Source of the DNA: Zingiber officinale | Taxonomy: Eukaryota; Streptophyta; Magnoliopsida; Zingiberales; Zingiberaceae | Direction: 5' to 3' | Length of the DNA: 64,000 bases | Assembly (NCBI RefSeq): GCF_018446385.1 | Contig: NC_055999.1 | Span: 82,041,859 to 82,105,858 of the forward strand | Part shown: in pieces, positions 1-11,585 of the stretch | Layout: each line of letters begins with the position of its first letter | Numbering within the stretch: the stretch's first letter is position 1 | Translations under genes and position numbers: made by a program | Notes under the pieces: generated by a model | The model's input: the letters and a program-made list of their open reading frames with translations, nothing else | Databases searched by the model: none | Told to the model about the DNA's origin: nothing

Positions 1-353
1 CAACCTTATGAATTAATGTCAACGCATGCTGTCCCTTAATCAATTAATTAAACTGAGATTCACTTGCTCCTTTATTGAAGATAATTTTCAGGTTGCTAAA
101 AGGCATAATATCTGTAGCAGCAGAGTCTCAGATACTGCTACATCCAGATAGCAAAATGCAACCATGACAGATCCATCGTAAGAGATTTTAATAGAATAAG
201 AGCAGCAGAATACAGTGAAATCAGAAAATCATATAATAACAAATAATCATGTAAATATCTTCTAAAAAAAATATAGGTTTGTTGAATAATGCAGGATTAA
301 TTTGCAAAAGAAGTTATTAAATCAATAAGCAATATGCTGCTAGAAAGACCTAC

Positions 354-3300
354 CATATTTAAGTCAACTGGTTGCTCCTCATAAATGCACAGTGTGCACA
401 GAGTGTAATCATGACGATTTTTGCTAATTGTAGATTTACTCTCTTCTAAAAGCTTCTCCAAATGAGCTGTATGCTGATAGGAATATGTGAACTTAATCAA
501 ACTCAAGCCTATATGTTATAATGCACAATAGACTTGCATAGCATCAATTTTCATACCTTAGCACCATAGGCGTGACAATCCAAAATTTTACACAGATCAA
601 CTTGGCAACGAACTGTACGTATGATATTAGTAAATGAATTGATATTATAGATTTCCTTTTCCAATTCTTCAAGCAAAGTTGAAGTGCCATATTCTTGTGA
701 AACCAAGTCAATTTTGTTCAAAATCACAACATCCTACAATTAATAGGAAATTAAAACATGAGGGGATTTTTAAAAAAAAAAAAAGTGCATTGCTCTTTGA
801 AGAATGATACAACAGTGGGATGAATAATAAAGTAGAACAGGTGATTTAACAGTCCAAAGAAAAATAAAAAGGAATAATCATAATTGCAAATAAGTATGAT
901 GAGGATTACAGCAAATGCTATCTGAAGGAATGCTTCAGGAAATGAAGAAGATTTGCGATGCTCCTCAAGCTGCTGTTGTAGATTTTTTGCATCCACAACC
1001 TAGTAGGGAAACAAAAGAAATGTTGTAAAGAACTTTATAAGTAGGAAACAAAAATAGCTTTAAGAGGTTTCAAAGGCTAGCAGCCTTTGACTTTTGAAGA
1101 AAGAGATAGAGGATTTGTTTATAGGTTGGATGGAGCTTGAAGAAAGAAATGTAAAGTTGTAAACTAAGTACAATTATTCAGGCATGCTTCCACCACAGAA
1201 CCATGATCCAACATGAGTCTGAAAAATAAGGGATCAAGCTCAAGTCAATACAAATCCACTAAAATCAGATTGAGTTAAGTTACTTCGTCTTTTCTGTCAG
1301 GTCAGGTCAATAGGATATCTAGAGCAACCCTTCTTTCTAGATGCAAAAAGAATTTTCAAGCTAGGTCATAAATAAAATTCTAAACTTGGAACCTAAAAGA
1401 GTCAAAAATAACCAAGATCAGGACTGAACCCAAAAAAACCCAGACGCTGTCATTTTAAATCCTGCTCTCTGCTGGTCAGCACAGGCAAAACATCCTGTTC
1501 TGCCCAACAACCGACACTCGAAAAGAGTCAAATCCCCGGTAACTACTTCCATCTCAAGAAGCTCTAAACCACATCTCAAGTAACTTCAGCGAGAAGCTCC
1601 AAGTTGTTCATCATGAGAAGCTTTGAATTGAGAGCTCATCCTTCATAGTGACAAGCTCAAATCTTCATCCTTCATCGTGAGAAGCTCCACATCCATTTCT
1701 TCAACGGTGACAATGTGGGGCTTTCCCAATGCTTTTGTACGACATGCAACAATGGTCTGCTTCCTCTTACTCCATTGCCTAGTTACCACGAGGCTAAAGC
1801 ACCATGAAAACATGGGGCATGGTGAGGCTTCCAATTGTCCTATGACACTTCCAAGAGGTGCATGATCCTCTTTCACCTAGTTCTCCTCCTTTGAGTTGGA
1901 ATTTCTTCTCCACCTAGGATTCATACTTGACATTGGCACCTGTGTTAGCCGGCATGTCTCATTCTAGTCTAGAACCGAAACTCTACTTTGGGATGAGATT
2001 TCAAGTCTTGATGAGCACCCCATACAAAATAGTCAGATAAGCCTAATCTAATCTCCCTCTTCTTTTTCCTAGAATTATTCGTATCTTCCCATTACTAAAC
2101 TCTATAATGAGCTAGGAATGATTAATATTGATGCTCCAAATTGAGGAGTATTAGAGTATTGGTTCAATTTATTATATATTGTTGTAGATAGAGAGCACTA
2201 ACACAGTAATATGTTTGCACCAAAAAAAAAACAAGCATGCAATAAACAGGTAAATAAAGAGTAAGGTCGAGAAATTGTTATCTCCGGTTGAAGCGTCGGC
2301 GTGCCGACTGTCTTTAGAGAATTTATTGCCGCCCACGATGCAGAGGCTCTCCGGCAAAATTCTCCCAAGATCCGACAACCACTCGCGTCGTCCGTAAGTG
2401 CACTCCAAGACGAACGTCGCACTCAGACTCAACCTCAGATCGCAGAACCAAAGCCTCAGGACAAAAGCGTACGCACACAGAGAGGGAAGAAGGAGAAGAG
2501 CAGACTGTTCGAGAGATACCGAACCTCGCCAGGTGCGTCGGTTCCCTCACACGCGGGACAGAACCAAACCAAACCAAGGATTGGCAAAAACAAACCAGGC
2601 CACCTGCAAGCGTGAGGCCCACGAGCTGGGGATTTGCACCCCCCCTGCGCGCGATGATCGCGTGCGTCGCGCCCGGTTTATGGATTTCCGGCTCGAACCC
2701 CCCGAAACCACCTGATTTGGACTCGGCCCACACATGCGTGTAGGTCCCCTTAACTTTGCTAAGCAAGAATAGAAGGGATCCATATATAAGGTCTTCCAAC
2801 CTTCTTAGCTTAGTAATGTGGGACTAAATGCATTCACATATACATTACCATAACAACTAAAAACAAGAAAAATACTTTGAATTAAATTAAAAAAGGAAAC
2901 ACAAAACTCAACAATCCCCCACTAATTCAAATTATTTTGGTCGAAAACAGAGACTTGTCCTGAGACTTGGTTGCAATGAGCTTTTAGTGAAAATATCTTC
3001 CGGTTTGAATTTTCATCTAAGTACACCAATCTTATTCACATAGGTTTGAAGTGAACTCAGTCTTGAACTTAAACCTTTTATATGTGAAAATCAATTGGTA
3101 ACAACTCATCACGGGCAACGGTTGAATCCTTCTGGGTTGGTGCATTACGGTCATGCCACCGAATCTTGTTTCATAAGTGCTAAGGAGAGTTGCCTAGACC
3201 CCCCACACTGCGGCCCCATAGTTACACTTACATAGGTGAGTTCTCCAAGGATGTACTGCGAGCATCCTGTCGTTAAGACCTTGAACTCATTAAGAGCTCC

Positions 3301-6300
3301 TAAGCTCATCCTTACTAGCAGTCAAGCATCTATCCAGGGAAGAGACTATGAGATTACATCTCAATCAATTTGATGCTTACGGTTCACCCTTATAACTTGT
3401 TTATACCACATTGAACCTACTTCTTGGGATCTCCAATCAAATAGGTTGGGTTGCCGTTATAGATGAAACCAGGATAGGCCTCAGTCCCATTCCCTTACTG
3501 GATCTCTTGATTTTCTCAGAATCAAATCCTTTAGTGAGTGGATCAGCAATATTGTCTTTTGAACTTACAAAGTCCAATGACACCACTCCAAGAGACACTA
3601 ACTCACGAATAGACTTTAATCTTATTCGTACATGTTTCTTCTGTTTCTGGCTATACTTGGAGCTTCTAATCTGAGCGATTGTTGTTTGATTATCACAGTG
3701 TACTGAAATAGAAGGTATTGGCTTTATCATCAAGGGAATTTCATAAAAAAGACCCTTAAGCCAATTAGCTTCAGTTACTGTGGTATCCAAAGCACACAAT
3801 TCTGCCTCAGATGTAAAATGAGTTATAATCGTCTGTTTAACAGACCTCCAAGCAACTGCACCGCCTCCAAGTGTAAAGACATAACCAGTAACGCCTTTAC
3901 ACTCAGCAGTATCAGCTATCCAACTAGCATCACTATATCCCTCCAGGACTGCAAGGAATCTCCCATACCACAAGCCCAAGGATATAGTGCCTTTTAGGTA
4001 TCTGAGTACTCTGTCTAATGCATCACAGCTGGTAAACCTGCTCAATTTCGTTATAGCAAAAGAAATATCAGGTCTAGAACAATTTGCTAAATACATTAGA
4101 CTACCTATTATTTGTGAGTATCTTAATTGAGACACTGCCACACCACTCTTATTCTTGTGGAGAGTTTTTGAAGGATCATAGGGTGTGACGACAGATTTAA
4201 CTTGGCTATAGTCATATTTCTCTAATACTCTCTCAACATAGAGTGACTAAGAAATTGCTATTCCATCAGTTGAACGAGTCAACTTCAGCCCTAAAATCAT
4301 GTCAGCACAACCCGTATCCTTCATATTAAACTTACCACTTAAGAGGGCCTTAGTCTCATTAATAATAGAAAGGTTAGAACCAAAAAGTAGAATATCATCT
4401 ACATAGAAACATAAGATAATACAATTATCACCTTTCATGTTAGCATACACACATTTATCAGAGTCATTCATTTCAAAGTCAAAGGATAGCATAGCTCTAT
4501 CAAATTTTTCGTGCCACTACTTTGGGGCTTACTTCAAACTATAAAAGATTTGACTAACCTACAGACTTTATTCTCATTTCCAGAAACTACATGTCTCTCA
4601 GGCTGATCCATATATATCTCTTCTTCAAGATCTCCATTAAGGAATGCCGTTTTGACATCCATTTGATGGACCTCAAGATGATATATGGATGTCAATGCTA
4701 TTAACACTCGGATTGTAGTAATTCTAGTAATAGGAGAATAAGTGTCAAAATAGTCAATCCCTTCTTTCTGTTTGAATCCTTTAGCAACTAGGCGGGCTTT
4801 GAATTTATCTACTGACCCATCAGGTTTTAGTTTTCTCTTAAACACCCATTTACATCCTATAGTGGTACACCCAGGAGGTAAATCTACCAACTCCCAAGTG
4901 GCATTAGAGATAATAGAGTCTATTTCACTTTTAATGGCCTCTTTCCAGTGCTTAACTTCAGGAGAAGTCGTAGCATCTCTATATGTTACAGGGTCACCTT
5001 CTATATTATAGGTGATAAAATCCTGGCCTAAATCCGTAGACACACGTTGCCTCTTGCTCCTTCTCGGTTCTGTATACTCACTAGATTCATCTAGTCTAGA
5101 GTGACTTGAGGAAGGTGTACCTACTACGGATAATGGAACCTCTACGGCAGTAGGATTATCTCTAGTAGGAATACCAGATATAGACTGAGATGTTCTCGTC
5201 TTCATAGGAAATATATCCTCAAAAAATGTAGCATCGCGAAGTTCTACAATAGTGTTTGCGTCTATTCCAGAAATTTCAGATTTAATAATCAGAAACCTAT
5301 ATGCAATACTATTTTGAGCATAACCAAGAAGATACCATCTACGGTCTTTGGACCAAGTTTTTTCCTTCTGTGTTCAGGTACTAGTACCTTTGCAAGGCAC
5401 CCCCACAATTTAAGGTATTTCAAACTTGTCCTCCGGCCTTTCCAAAGCTCATATGGGCTTTTATCCCTAGACCTCATGGGACTCTATTTAACACATGGCA
5501 TGCAGTGTATAGAGCTTCCCCCCACATGAAGTTGGGTAACCCAAAACTGCCTAACATGGAATTAATCATATCTTCAAGGGTTCGATTTTTTCGTTCTGCT
5601 ATACCGTTGGATTGAGGACTATATGGAACAGTTACCTCGTGAATTATACCTACATCTTGACAAAAATTTTGAAACAGGTTCGAGGTAAACTCTTCACCCC
5701 TATCAGACTTTAACCTCTTAATAGTTTTATTTGTTTGATTCTCAGCTTCAGATTTAAAAATCATAAATTTATCTAAAGCTTCATCCTTAGTTTTCAACAA
5801 ATAAACATAACAATAACGAGAGTGATCATCGATGAAGGTAATGAAAAACCTTTTATGGTCTCTCGTTATTACACCGTTAAACTCACAACAGTCAGTATGA
5901 ATTAATTCTAAAATATCAGAATTTCTATCAACTGATTTGAAGGGTTTACGGGGTTGTTTATATTGCACACAAACTTCATATTTTTTCTTATCATTTATAG
6001 CATGATTAGGAATCATGTCTAGATTCATCATCCTTTTTACGGTATTAAAATTGACATGTCCTAATTTGTCATGCCATATATCATAAGACTCAATGTTATA
6101 TGAACAACCAATATCAGTAGATTTATTTAAAGTAGCATTTTCTACATTGAGTTTAAATAAACCTTCATTAAGGTAACCTTTTCCAATAAATGTTCCTAAA
6201 TGTAATATTACAACTTTATTACATTTAAAGTTCAGCTCATAACTAGCGCGGACTAACTTTGACCCGCTAATCAAATTCCAACGGACCGCTGGAACATGAT

Positions 6301-9207
6301 GCACCTCATGCAGTGACAGGACTTTTCCAGAGGTGAACCTCAGGTCAACTTGTCCTATTCCAAACACCCTGGTTGCAGAATGGTTCCCCATGGTCACGGA
6401 AGTGCCTTCAATTACCTGATAAGTAAGGAAGGCAGAGCGATCAGCACAAGAGTGCACATTAGCACCTGTATCAACTAACCATTCATTGGGTTGATAGATC
6501 AAGTTTAGTTCGGGTTTGAAGGTAACAAACCTATCGCTGGTGTCATCACTAGCGGTCACAACATTTGCTTGTGACTTGGTGTTCGACATATTGCTCTGGT
6601 TTTTCTTCTTGTCCTTTTGCTTAGGGCAGAATTTGGCATAATGTCCAACTTGTCCACATGTCCAGCACAGCTTGGTTCCATTTTTCTTTTGAATCTTTGG
6701 TTTGGGTTTCATCTTGTTCTTCATTTTCTAATTTTTGAATTTTTTCTTATCAGATGAGACTACTACATTTGCCTTTGGAATAAAATCCATAGGCATTCTT
6801 TTATCATCATCTTTATGTTGCTTCCGATGTTCTTCTTCGATATTTAAGGCAATCATCAAATCTTCTAGAGAGATTTTACCTCTCCTATGTTTAAGAGTCA
6901 TGCCAAAATCTTCCCAACTTGGAGACAATTTTTCAATGATAGACAAGACCTGAAATTTTTCGGGTAATGGCATATCTCCTTAAGCAAAACCATGAATTTG
7001 AACTTGGAATTCATGTGTATGCTCAACCACAGATTTGCCTTTAACCATTTTGAAGTTTAGGAATTTTGCCACAGTATACTTTTCTAAACCAGAATCTTCG
7101 GAGTTGCATTTTTTATCCAAAGATTTCCACAGCTCTTTAGCCGAAGCCGTTGAGCAATATACAGGGCAGACAGGATCCTCCCATGGCAGAGATAATCCCT
7201 TTGCTTAAACCTCTGTAAGGCAGCACTATAGGCAGGTTCCTCTTCATCAGGTGAAGGAGGATCTGTTTCTATAACAGAGAATAGCCCTAGCGTAGTAAAC
7301 CAAAATTTCATCCATTGTTGCCAACGTCTGAAATTTTGCCCGAAAAGTCTCTCGGGTCGGCGCTAGCCTCATCAGAACCCGTTACCCTATCATTCATCAT
7401 GTCTATTGATGCTGGTAATAAATTCTCTAAAATTGTTGTAGATAGAGAGCACTAACACAGTAATATGTTTGCACCAAAAAAAAAATAAGCATGCAATAAA
7501 CAGGTAAATAAAGAGTAAGGTCGAGAAATTGTTATCTCCTGTTGAAGCGTCAGCGTGCCGACTGTCTTTAGAGAATTTATTGCCGCCCACGGTGCAGAAG
7601 CTCTCCAGCAAAATTCTCCCAAGATCCGACAACCACTCGTGTCGTCCGTAGGTGCACTCCAAAACGAACGTCGCACTCGGACTCAACCTCAGATTGCGGA
7701 ACCAAAGCCTCAGGACAAAAGCGTACACACACAGAGAGGGAAGAAGGAGAAGAGCAGACTGTTCGAGAGATACCGAACGAGGAACAAAGGCGCAGCATTT
7801 ATTGACTTCGAAGTAGTAAGCACTGCTTCGCCAGCGAACAAAAGCGTCGATTCCCTCACACGCGGGATACTGCTTCGCCAGCGAACCAAAGCGTTGGTTC
7901 GAAGTGCGTCGGTTCCTCCAGGTGCGTCGGTTCCCTCACACGCGGGACAGAACCAAACCAAACCAAGGATTGGCAAAAAAAAACCAGGCCGCCTGCAAGC
8001 GTGAGGCCCACAAGCTGGGGATTTACACCCCCTGCGTGCGATGATCGCGTGCATCGCGCCCGGTTTATGGATTTCCGGCTCGAAACCACCTGATTTGGGC
8101 TCGGCCCGCGCATGCGTGTAGGTCCCCTTAACTTTGCTAAGCAAGGATGGAAGGGATCCATATATAAGGTCTTCCAACCTTCTTAGCTTAGCAATGTGGG
8201 ACTAAATGCATTCACATATGCATTACCCTAACAACTAAAAACAAGAAAAATACTTTGAATTAAATTAAAAAAGGAAACACAAAACTCAACATATATTGCC
8301 TGGCATTTTTTTTACTTCTTTTAGTGGTCTCATCCACGTAAAGAAGCTCTACTCGACAAAGTTAAACCATTTTCCTTCTTCCAACTTGTCCCAAGTAATT
8401 GCTCGTGTTATTTTCCAAATAGAAAAACAGTGGTTCTATGATTTAATTAACTCACAGTGATTATAGAATCAAGAGTAACTGCTGATTCTAGCTGATCATC
8501 CAACCAAAGGATAGAAGCAAGGGGCGCAGGATCAGCCAATCCAGTTGTCTCAAGCAATATATGGTCAAGTCTGTGACAAGATAGAAATGAAATTTGCAGC
8601 AGATGAAGTAACTGTGGATGTATTAATCTTATCAATAAGCAAAGAAAAAAATGATAGAGAAATCATTATTTCCTCATTTCCTTCATGTTTAATGTGAGAA
8701 ACAAGCAGAGTATCACAAAACTTTAGCATATGCAGAATTTTTTAAAGAGATGACCCGACTGAAGAACCATATTTGAAATATAACCTCTCTTTCCTCTGAA
8801 CAAGCTGTTCCAGGGCTTGTACAAGGCTGTGCTTGACTGTGCAACAAACACACCCATTCGCTAGCTCCACCCACTCTTCTACAAGTGCACCACCATCGCC
8901 CTCATTGATCATTGCCCTCTCAACTCCAATTTCTTCCCCAAATTCATTCAAGATCACAGCAATCTTCTTTCCATGTTGGGCATTCAAGACATAATTAACT
9001 AACTGAAATTGCAACACAAGAAATAACTATGATAAAATCAAAGTATAGATTAAAACATCCAATGAAAGGATACGCTCATTAATCATGTCAAGGAACAACA
9101 AAACATGACGGTTCAATCAAATGAAGATCATGTTGTCAGTTTTCCAAATTGAAATCCTTAAAACATAGATATAATTCACTCTTATCAATCAAATGATGTT
9201 AAAATAC

Positions 9208-9244
<37 letters not shown>

Positions 9245-9614
9245 TCATCCAGTAAAGTACCAAAGGATGAATAATTAAATACTAAAATGAATAACTAATT
9301 GTGTATTTATTTTCTAGATCTCCCAGGTTACGGTAAAGCGAATTTGCATAAATCAAAAGATCATGCTAGATAAATGGAAGAAATGAAGTGCATAAGCCTA
9401 ATTTTCCTACAAATATAAGATGGAAAACAGCCGGAACCATCGATTTTCTCCGATTAGGTAAAAAACGGACCGTAGATTTTCCAGCGCCAAGGTAGCCAGT
9501 GATGACAGTAACTCCGACCGGAGATTCCACCGAGGTAGTTTCGGAAGAAATTGGTTGAATCACTTCTTCTTTGACGCGGATGGCGAGAGGCGGCAGATCG
9601 TCGTCGTCGTCCAT
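354..9614 (-). CDS. CobW/COG0523-family GTPase (ZNG1-like metallochaperone), 5' six exons, runs off left edge
   Basis: Six exons read on the minus strand: 9614-9471, 9002-8785, 8570-8456, 999-910, 733-557 and 473-354. All have GT/AG borders and the phases join into 288 continuous residues; later exons lie left of the window. The start is the only in-frame ATG and gives an acidic N-terminus (MDDDDDLPPL). Visible motifs are Walker A GYLGAGKST (about residues 40-48), ILNEFGEEIG, the metal-binding CxCC of NGCVCCTVK, the switch-like ETTGLADPAP and the guanine-specifying NKID. Family members are zinc-responsive GTPases that hand metal to client proteins; zinc transfer here is inferred from family. 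The C-terminal CobW domain is outside the window. Intron 3 (1000-8455) is about 7.5 kb because a copia element landed in it in the same orientation. No lesion is seen in the exons, so the gene is probably active. Confidence 0.9.
1000..2179. other. 3' part of COBW intron 3, with a copia fossil scrap at its right end
   Basis: No exon is visible here between COBW exon 4 and the copia element. At about 2060-2179 the plus strand carries a short piece like the last residues of a Ty1/copia polyprotein (reading ELGMINIDAPN then stop), followed by the usual GAGG-AGT polypurine-like stretch. This suggests the later minus-strand copia landed in the tail of an older plus-strand one. The scrap is too short to classify further. 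Confidence 0.35.
2180..2913 (-). repeat. 3' LTR of the intronic copia element
   Basis: Direct repeat of 7434-8291, bounded by TGTTGTAG and CTCAACA on the plus strand. It is 734 bp against 858 bp for its partner; the difference lies in a GC-rich internal block that is reiterated in the other copy. On the minus strand a TATATA motif lies near 2782. Confidence 0.93.
7414..7584. repeat. Inverted repeat spanning the copia LTR/leader junction
   Basis: Immediately inside the 5' LTR, where a tRNA primer-binding site is expected, the element-sense sequence TTTAGAGAATTTATTACC is complementary at 17 of 18 positions to 7567-7584 inside the LTR; the one exception would be a G-U pair in RNA. No initiator-tRNA-Met site (TGGTATCAGAGC type) is seen at this junction. 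The stem is plain in the sequence; a role in self-priming is inference. Confidence 0.6.
7434..8291 (-). repeat. 5' LTR of the intronic copia element
   Basis: 858-bp LTR whose right edge abuts the TATAT target duplication. The minus-strand TATATATGG near 8160 is a likely promoter for the element. A block around 7790-7940 repeats phrases such as CTTCGCCAGCGAAC and GTGCGTCGGTTCC, making this LTR longer than its partner. Confidence 0.93.
9210..9242. repeat. Poly(A) run in COBW intron 1
   Basis: An uninterrupted A homopolymer of about 33 bases lies between COBW exons 1 and 2. It has no visible partner target duplication, so it is treated as a simple repeat rather than a retroposon tail. Confidence 0.9.
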
Positions 9615-10628
9615 AACCGCGACGACAACAGCTAAGGCTTTCGAGTCTAAACTCTAAAATTTAGAGCACAGTTGAAGCCCTCGCGAGAATTTTCATTTTT
9701 CATTTAATTAATTTCAAAAATAAGAAAAAGGCTCTGTTTTTTCATGAGTCGTCAATTAACGTCATCATTTTTAAGTTTTGTTTTTTATTTTTATTTTTGT
9801 TTAATATTAGAGAACGTGTGACTGGAGAGGATTAAACAAGTCAGTTAATGAATCCATTCAATTTTCCATTTTAATTTTAAATTTTAAAAAAAAATATCAA
9901 CCCATATCAACCGGGCTATATTTGATAGAAGATAACCTATCTTATAATATAATAAAGATTATATTATAATATTAATTATTTTATTTGATACTGTTTTTGA
10001 AAATATAGATCGGACCTTTAGTATCGGCCCCACAGATTGGGAGAGAGGTACATCCAGGTACATAGATATAAGGCGTATGATAAGATAAATTTCAGGTCAT
10101 CAGGTAATAAAGTTATAATATAATATGTCAGGCGCATTGTGGGATATAACCCAGGTCGTCAGGTAATAAAATTATAATATAATGTAATCTGAATTACAAA
10201 AGGTAATAAAATTTTATAATCTGAATTACAAGTTTAACACCATGTAATTCGATTACTTTAGGAATTCACCGTTTAACTAAATTTAAATATCAAATATTGT
10301 CCTAGTCTATTTTCGACATCAACTGGTCACTGACGTCGCTTTCATCGGTCGTCGCATATCGCCCGCCTGACTGCCCGTCAACTGTCGATCGGCCACTCAT
10401 AGGCCGCCGCCTGCTCGTCCACCGACACCACCTCCAGACGTTGTCGACCACCACCAGCTGCCACCACCATTGGTCACTAACGTCGTTGCCACCACCTCCA
10501 GTCATCGATGCCACCACCGTCGATCATTGACACAGGATATTTTTCATTTTATAATAATACGAATTAAATTTCTTATAAAAAATATTGTACACTAAATAAA
10601 AAAAATATAATCATCCTTGTAACTAAAG

Positions 10629-10687
<59 letters not shown>

Positions 10688-11272
10688 CCAAATATAGTAA
10701 TATAATTACACTATATTATATTATACAATTTATTATATTACCAATTTAATGACATTACTCCCAACTAAATCCGCCTGACCTACAAATCCACGAGGAGTTA
10801 GTCCATTTAGATTTGCTGGTAAATGAATTGTTAAAATTTTAATTACCCTTTCAAAGTATTTAGTAAAATAGATCAATATGATAAGTTCAATTCAAATTGA
10901 TAATCGTAAACATAATTTATGCATAACCGTCTTTTAAATAATTTTATATTTTCATTAAATAAGAGGTAAAATAGTGGAGTGTTTTTTTTATTTTCCAATG
11001 AGAAGTAACATAGGTGTGGATAAATAAATCAATAAAAAATGTTGATGATATATTAGATATACAAATACAAGTGAATAACCTATTCTAAACCATATGAAAA
11101 CAAAAAAAATCCTGATTGGCATATCAATATTTATCTTTATTAGAGTTGGATCTTTATTCCTGTATAACCCCACACCCCACACTCTTAAATAGAGTTGGAT
11201 CAAAATTTTCTTAAAAAAAATCCTATTACCCCACACCTCATAGGAGATCCTATTACCCCACACCCATAGGAG
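9615..11272. other. Intergenic, AT-rich, upstream of COBW
   Basis: No gene is recognised. COBW promoter elements should lie just right of 9614 but no clear TATA box stands out. Around 10090-10190 a 30-bp phrase containing CAGGTAATAAA is present twice. A GC-rich patch at 10320-10530 is rich in TCGTCGCC and CCACCACC and has no credible start or splice context. The AT-rich flanks (9920-10010 and 10690-10770) could be ends of a degraded non-autonomous DNA transposon, but I could not fix its termini. Confidence 0.5.
10631..10685. repeat. (TA)n microsatellite
   Basis: About 27 perfect TA units in an AT-rich spacer. Length polymorphism and assembly error are likely at such a site. Confidence 0.97.
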
Positions 11273-11304
11273 CATTCTTAATTTTTTTTTATTTTTTTTT
11301 TTTG

Positions 11305-11490
11305 TCCCCAGGGCGTAGCACAGATGGAGAGTGTATGGTTCTGTGGCTGAAAGGTCCAGGGGTCGATCCCCGGGGTGTCACTGCCTGGGGTTAACGTCTC
11401 CGCTATGCACTTTCCACCTGTGTACCTGCATTTACCTCCCTCCATATCCGTGGGACCGGCTCTAGGGGGGCCGCTGATGTGGCGGTTACA
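11305..11490 (+). mobile_element. tRNA-derived SINE
   Basis: A 186-bp GC-rich unit in an AT-rich setting. It has a Pol III A box (TAGCACAGATGG, 11316-11327) and B box (GGTCGATCCC, 11361-11370) spaced as in a tRNA gene. Flanking direct repeats CATTCTTAATTTT...ATTTTTG occur at 11273-11304 and 11491-11510; the left copy is longer through expansion of its T runs. The pair fits a target duplication from LINE-assisted retroposition. Family name not assigned. Confidence 0.7.
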
Positions 11491-11585
11491 CATTCTTAAT
11501 TTTATTTTTGGTTCATAGTCTTAGAAACTTTTTAGAATTTTCTTATAAAAATTATTTAAATATTTTATAATTATTTTTAATTTAA

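Larger units (their letters stand above)
2180..8291 (-). mobile_element. Ty1/copia LTR retrotransposon in COBW intron 3
   Basis: A 6.1-kb element with LTRs at 2180-2913 and 7434-8291 (TG...CA ends) and a perfect 5-bp target duplication TATAT at 2175-2179 and 8292-8296. On the minus strand the order is gag (about 7400-6730, with a CCHC zinc knuckle CWTCGQVGHYAKFC near 6650), aspartic protease (WLVDTGANVHS, near 6470), integrase (about 6100-5470), reverse transcriptase (about 5000-4250, with YVDD) and RNase H (about 3900-3440). Integrase before RT defines Ty1/copia. A purine-rich tract (GTGGGGGAT on the minus strand) abuts the 3' LTR at 2914. The coding part is broken, with roughly five or six breaks, so it cannot move by itself. 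The LTRs differ by a few per cent by eye, suggesting an age of low millions of years. It lies in the same sense as the host gene. Confidence 0.95.

Noticed and set aside
10302-10517. 71-codon minus-strand frame in the GC patch
   Set aside because: Low-complexity Gly/Trp/Val-rich product from CCACC and TCGTCG repeats, with no gene context.
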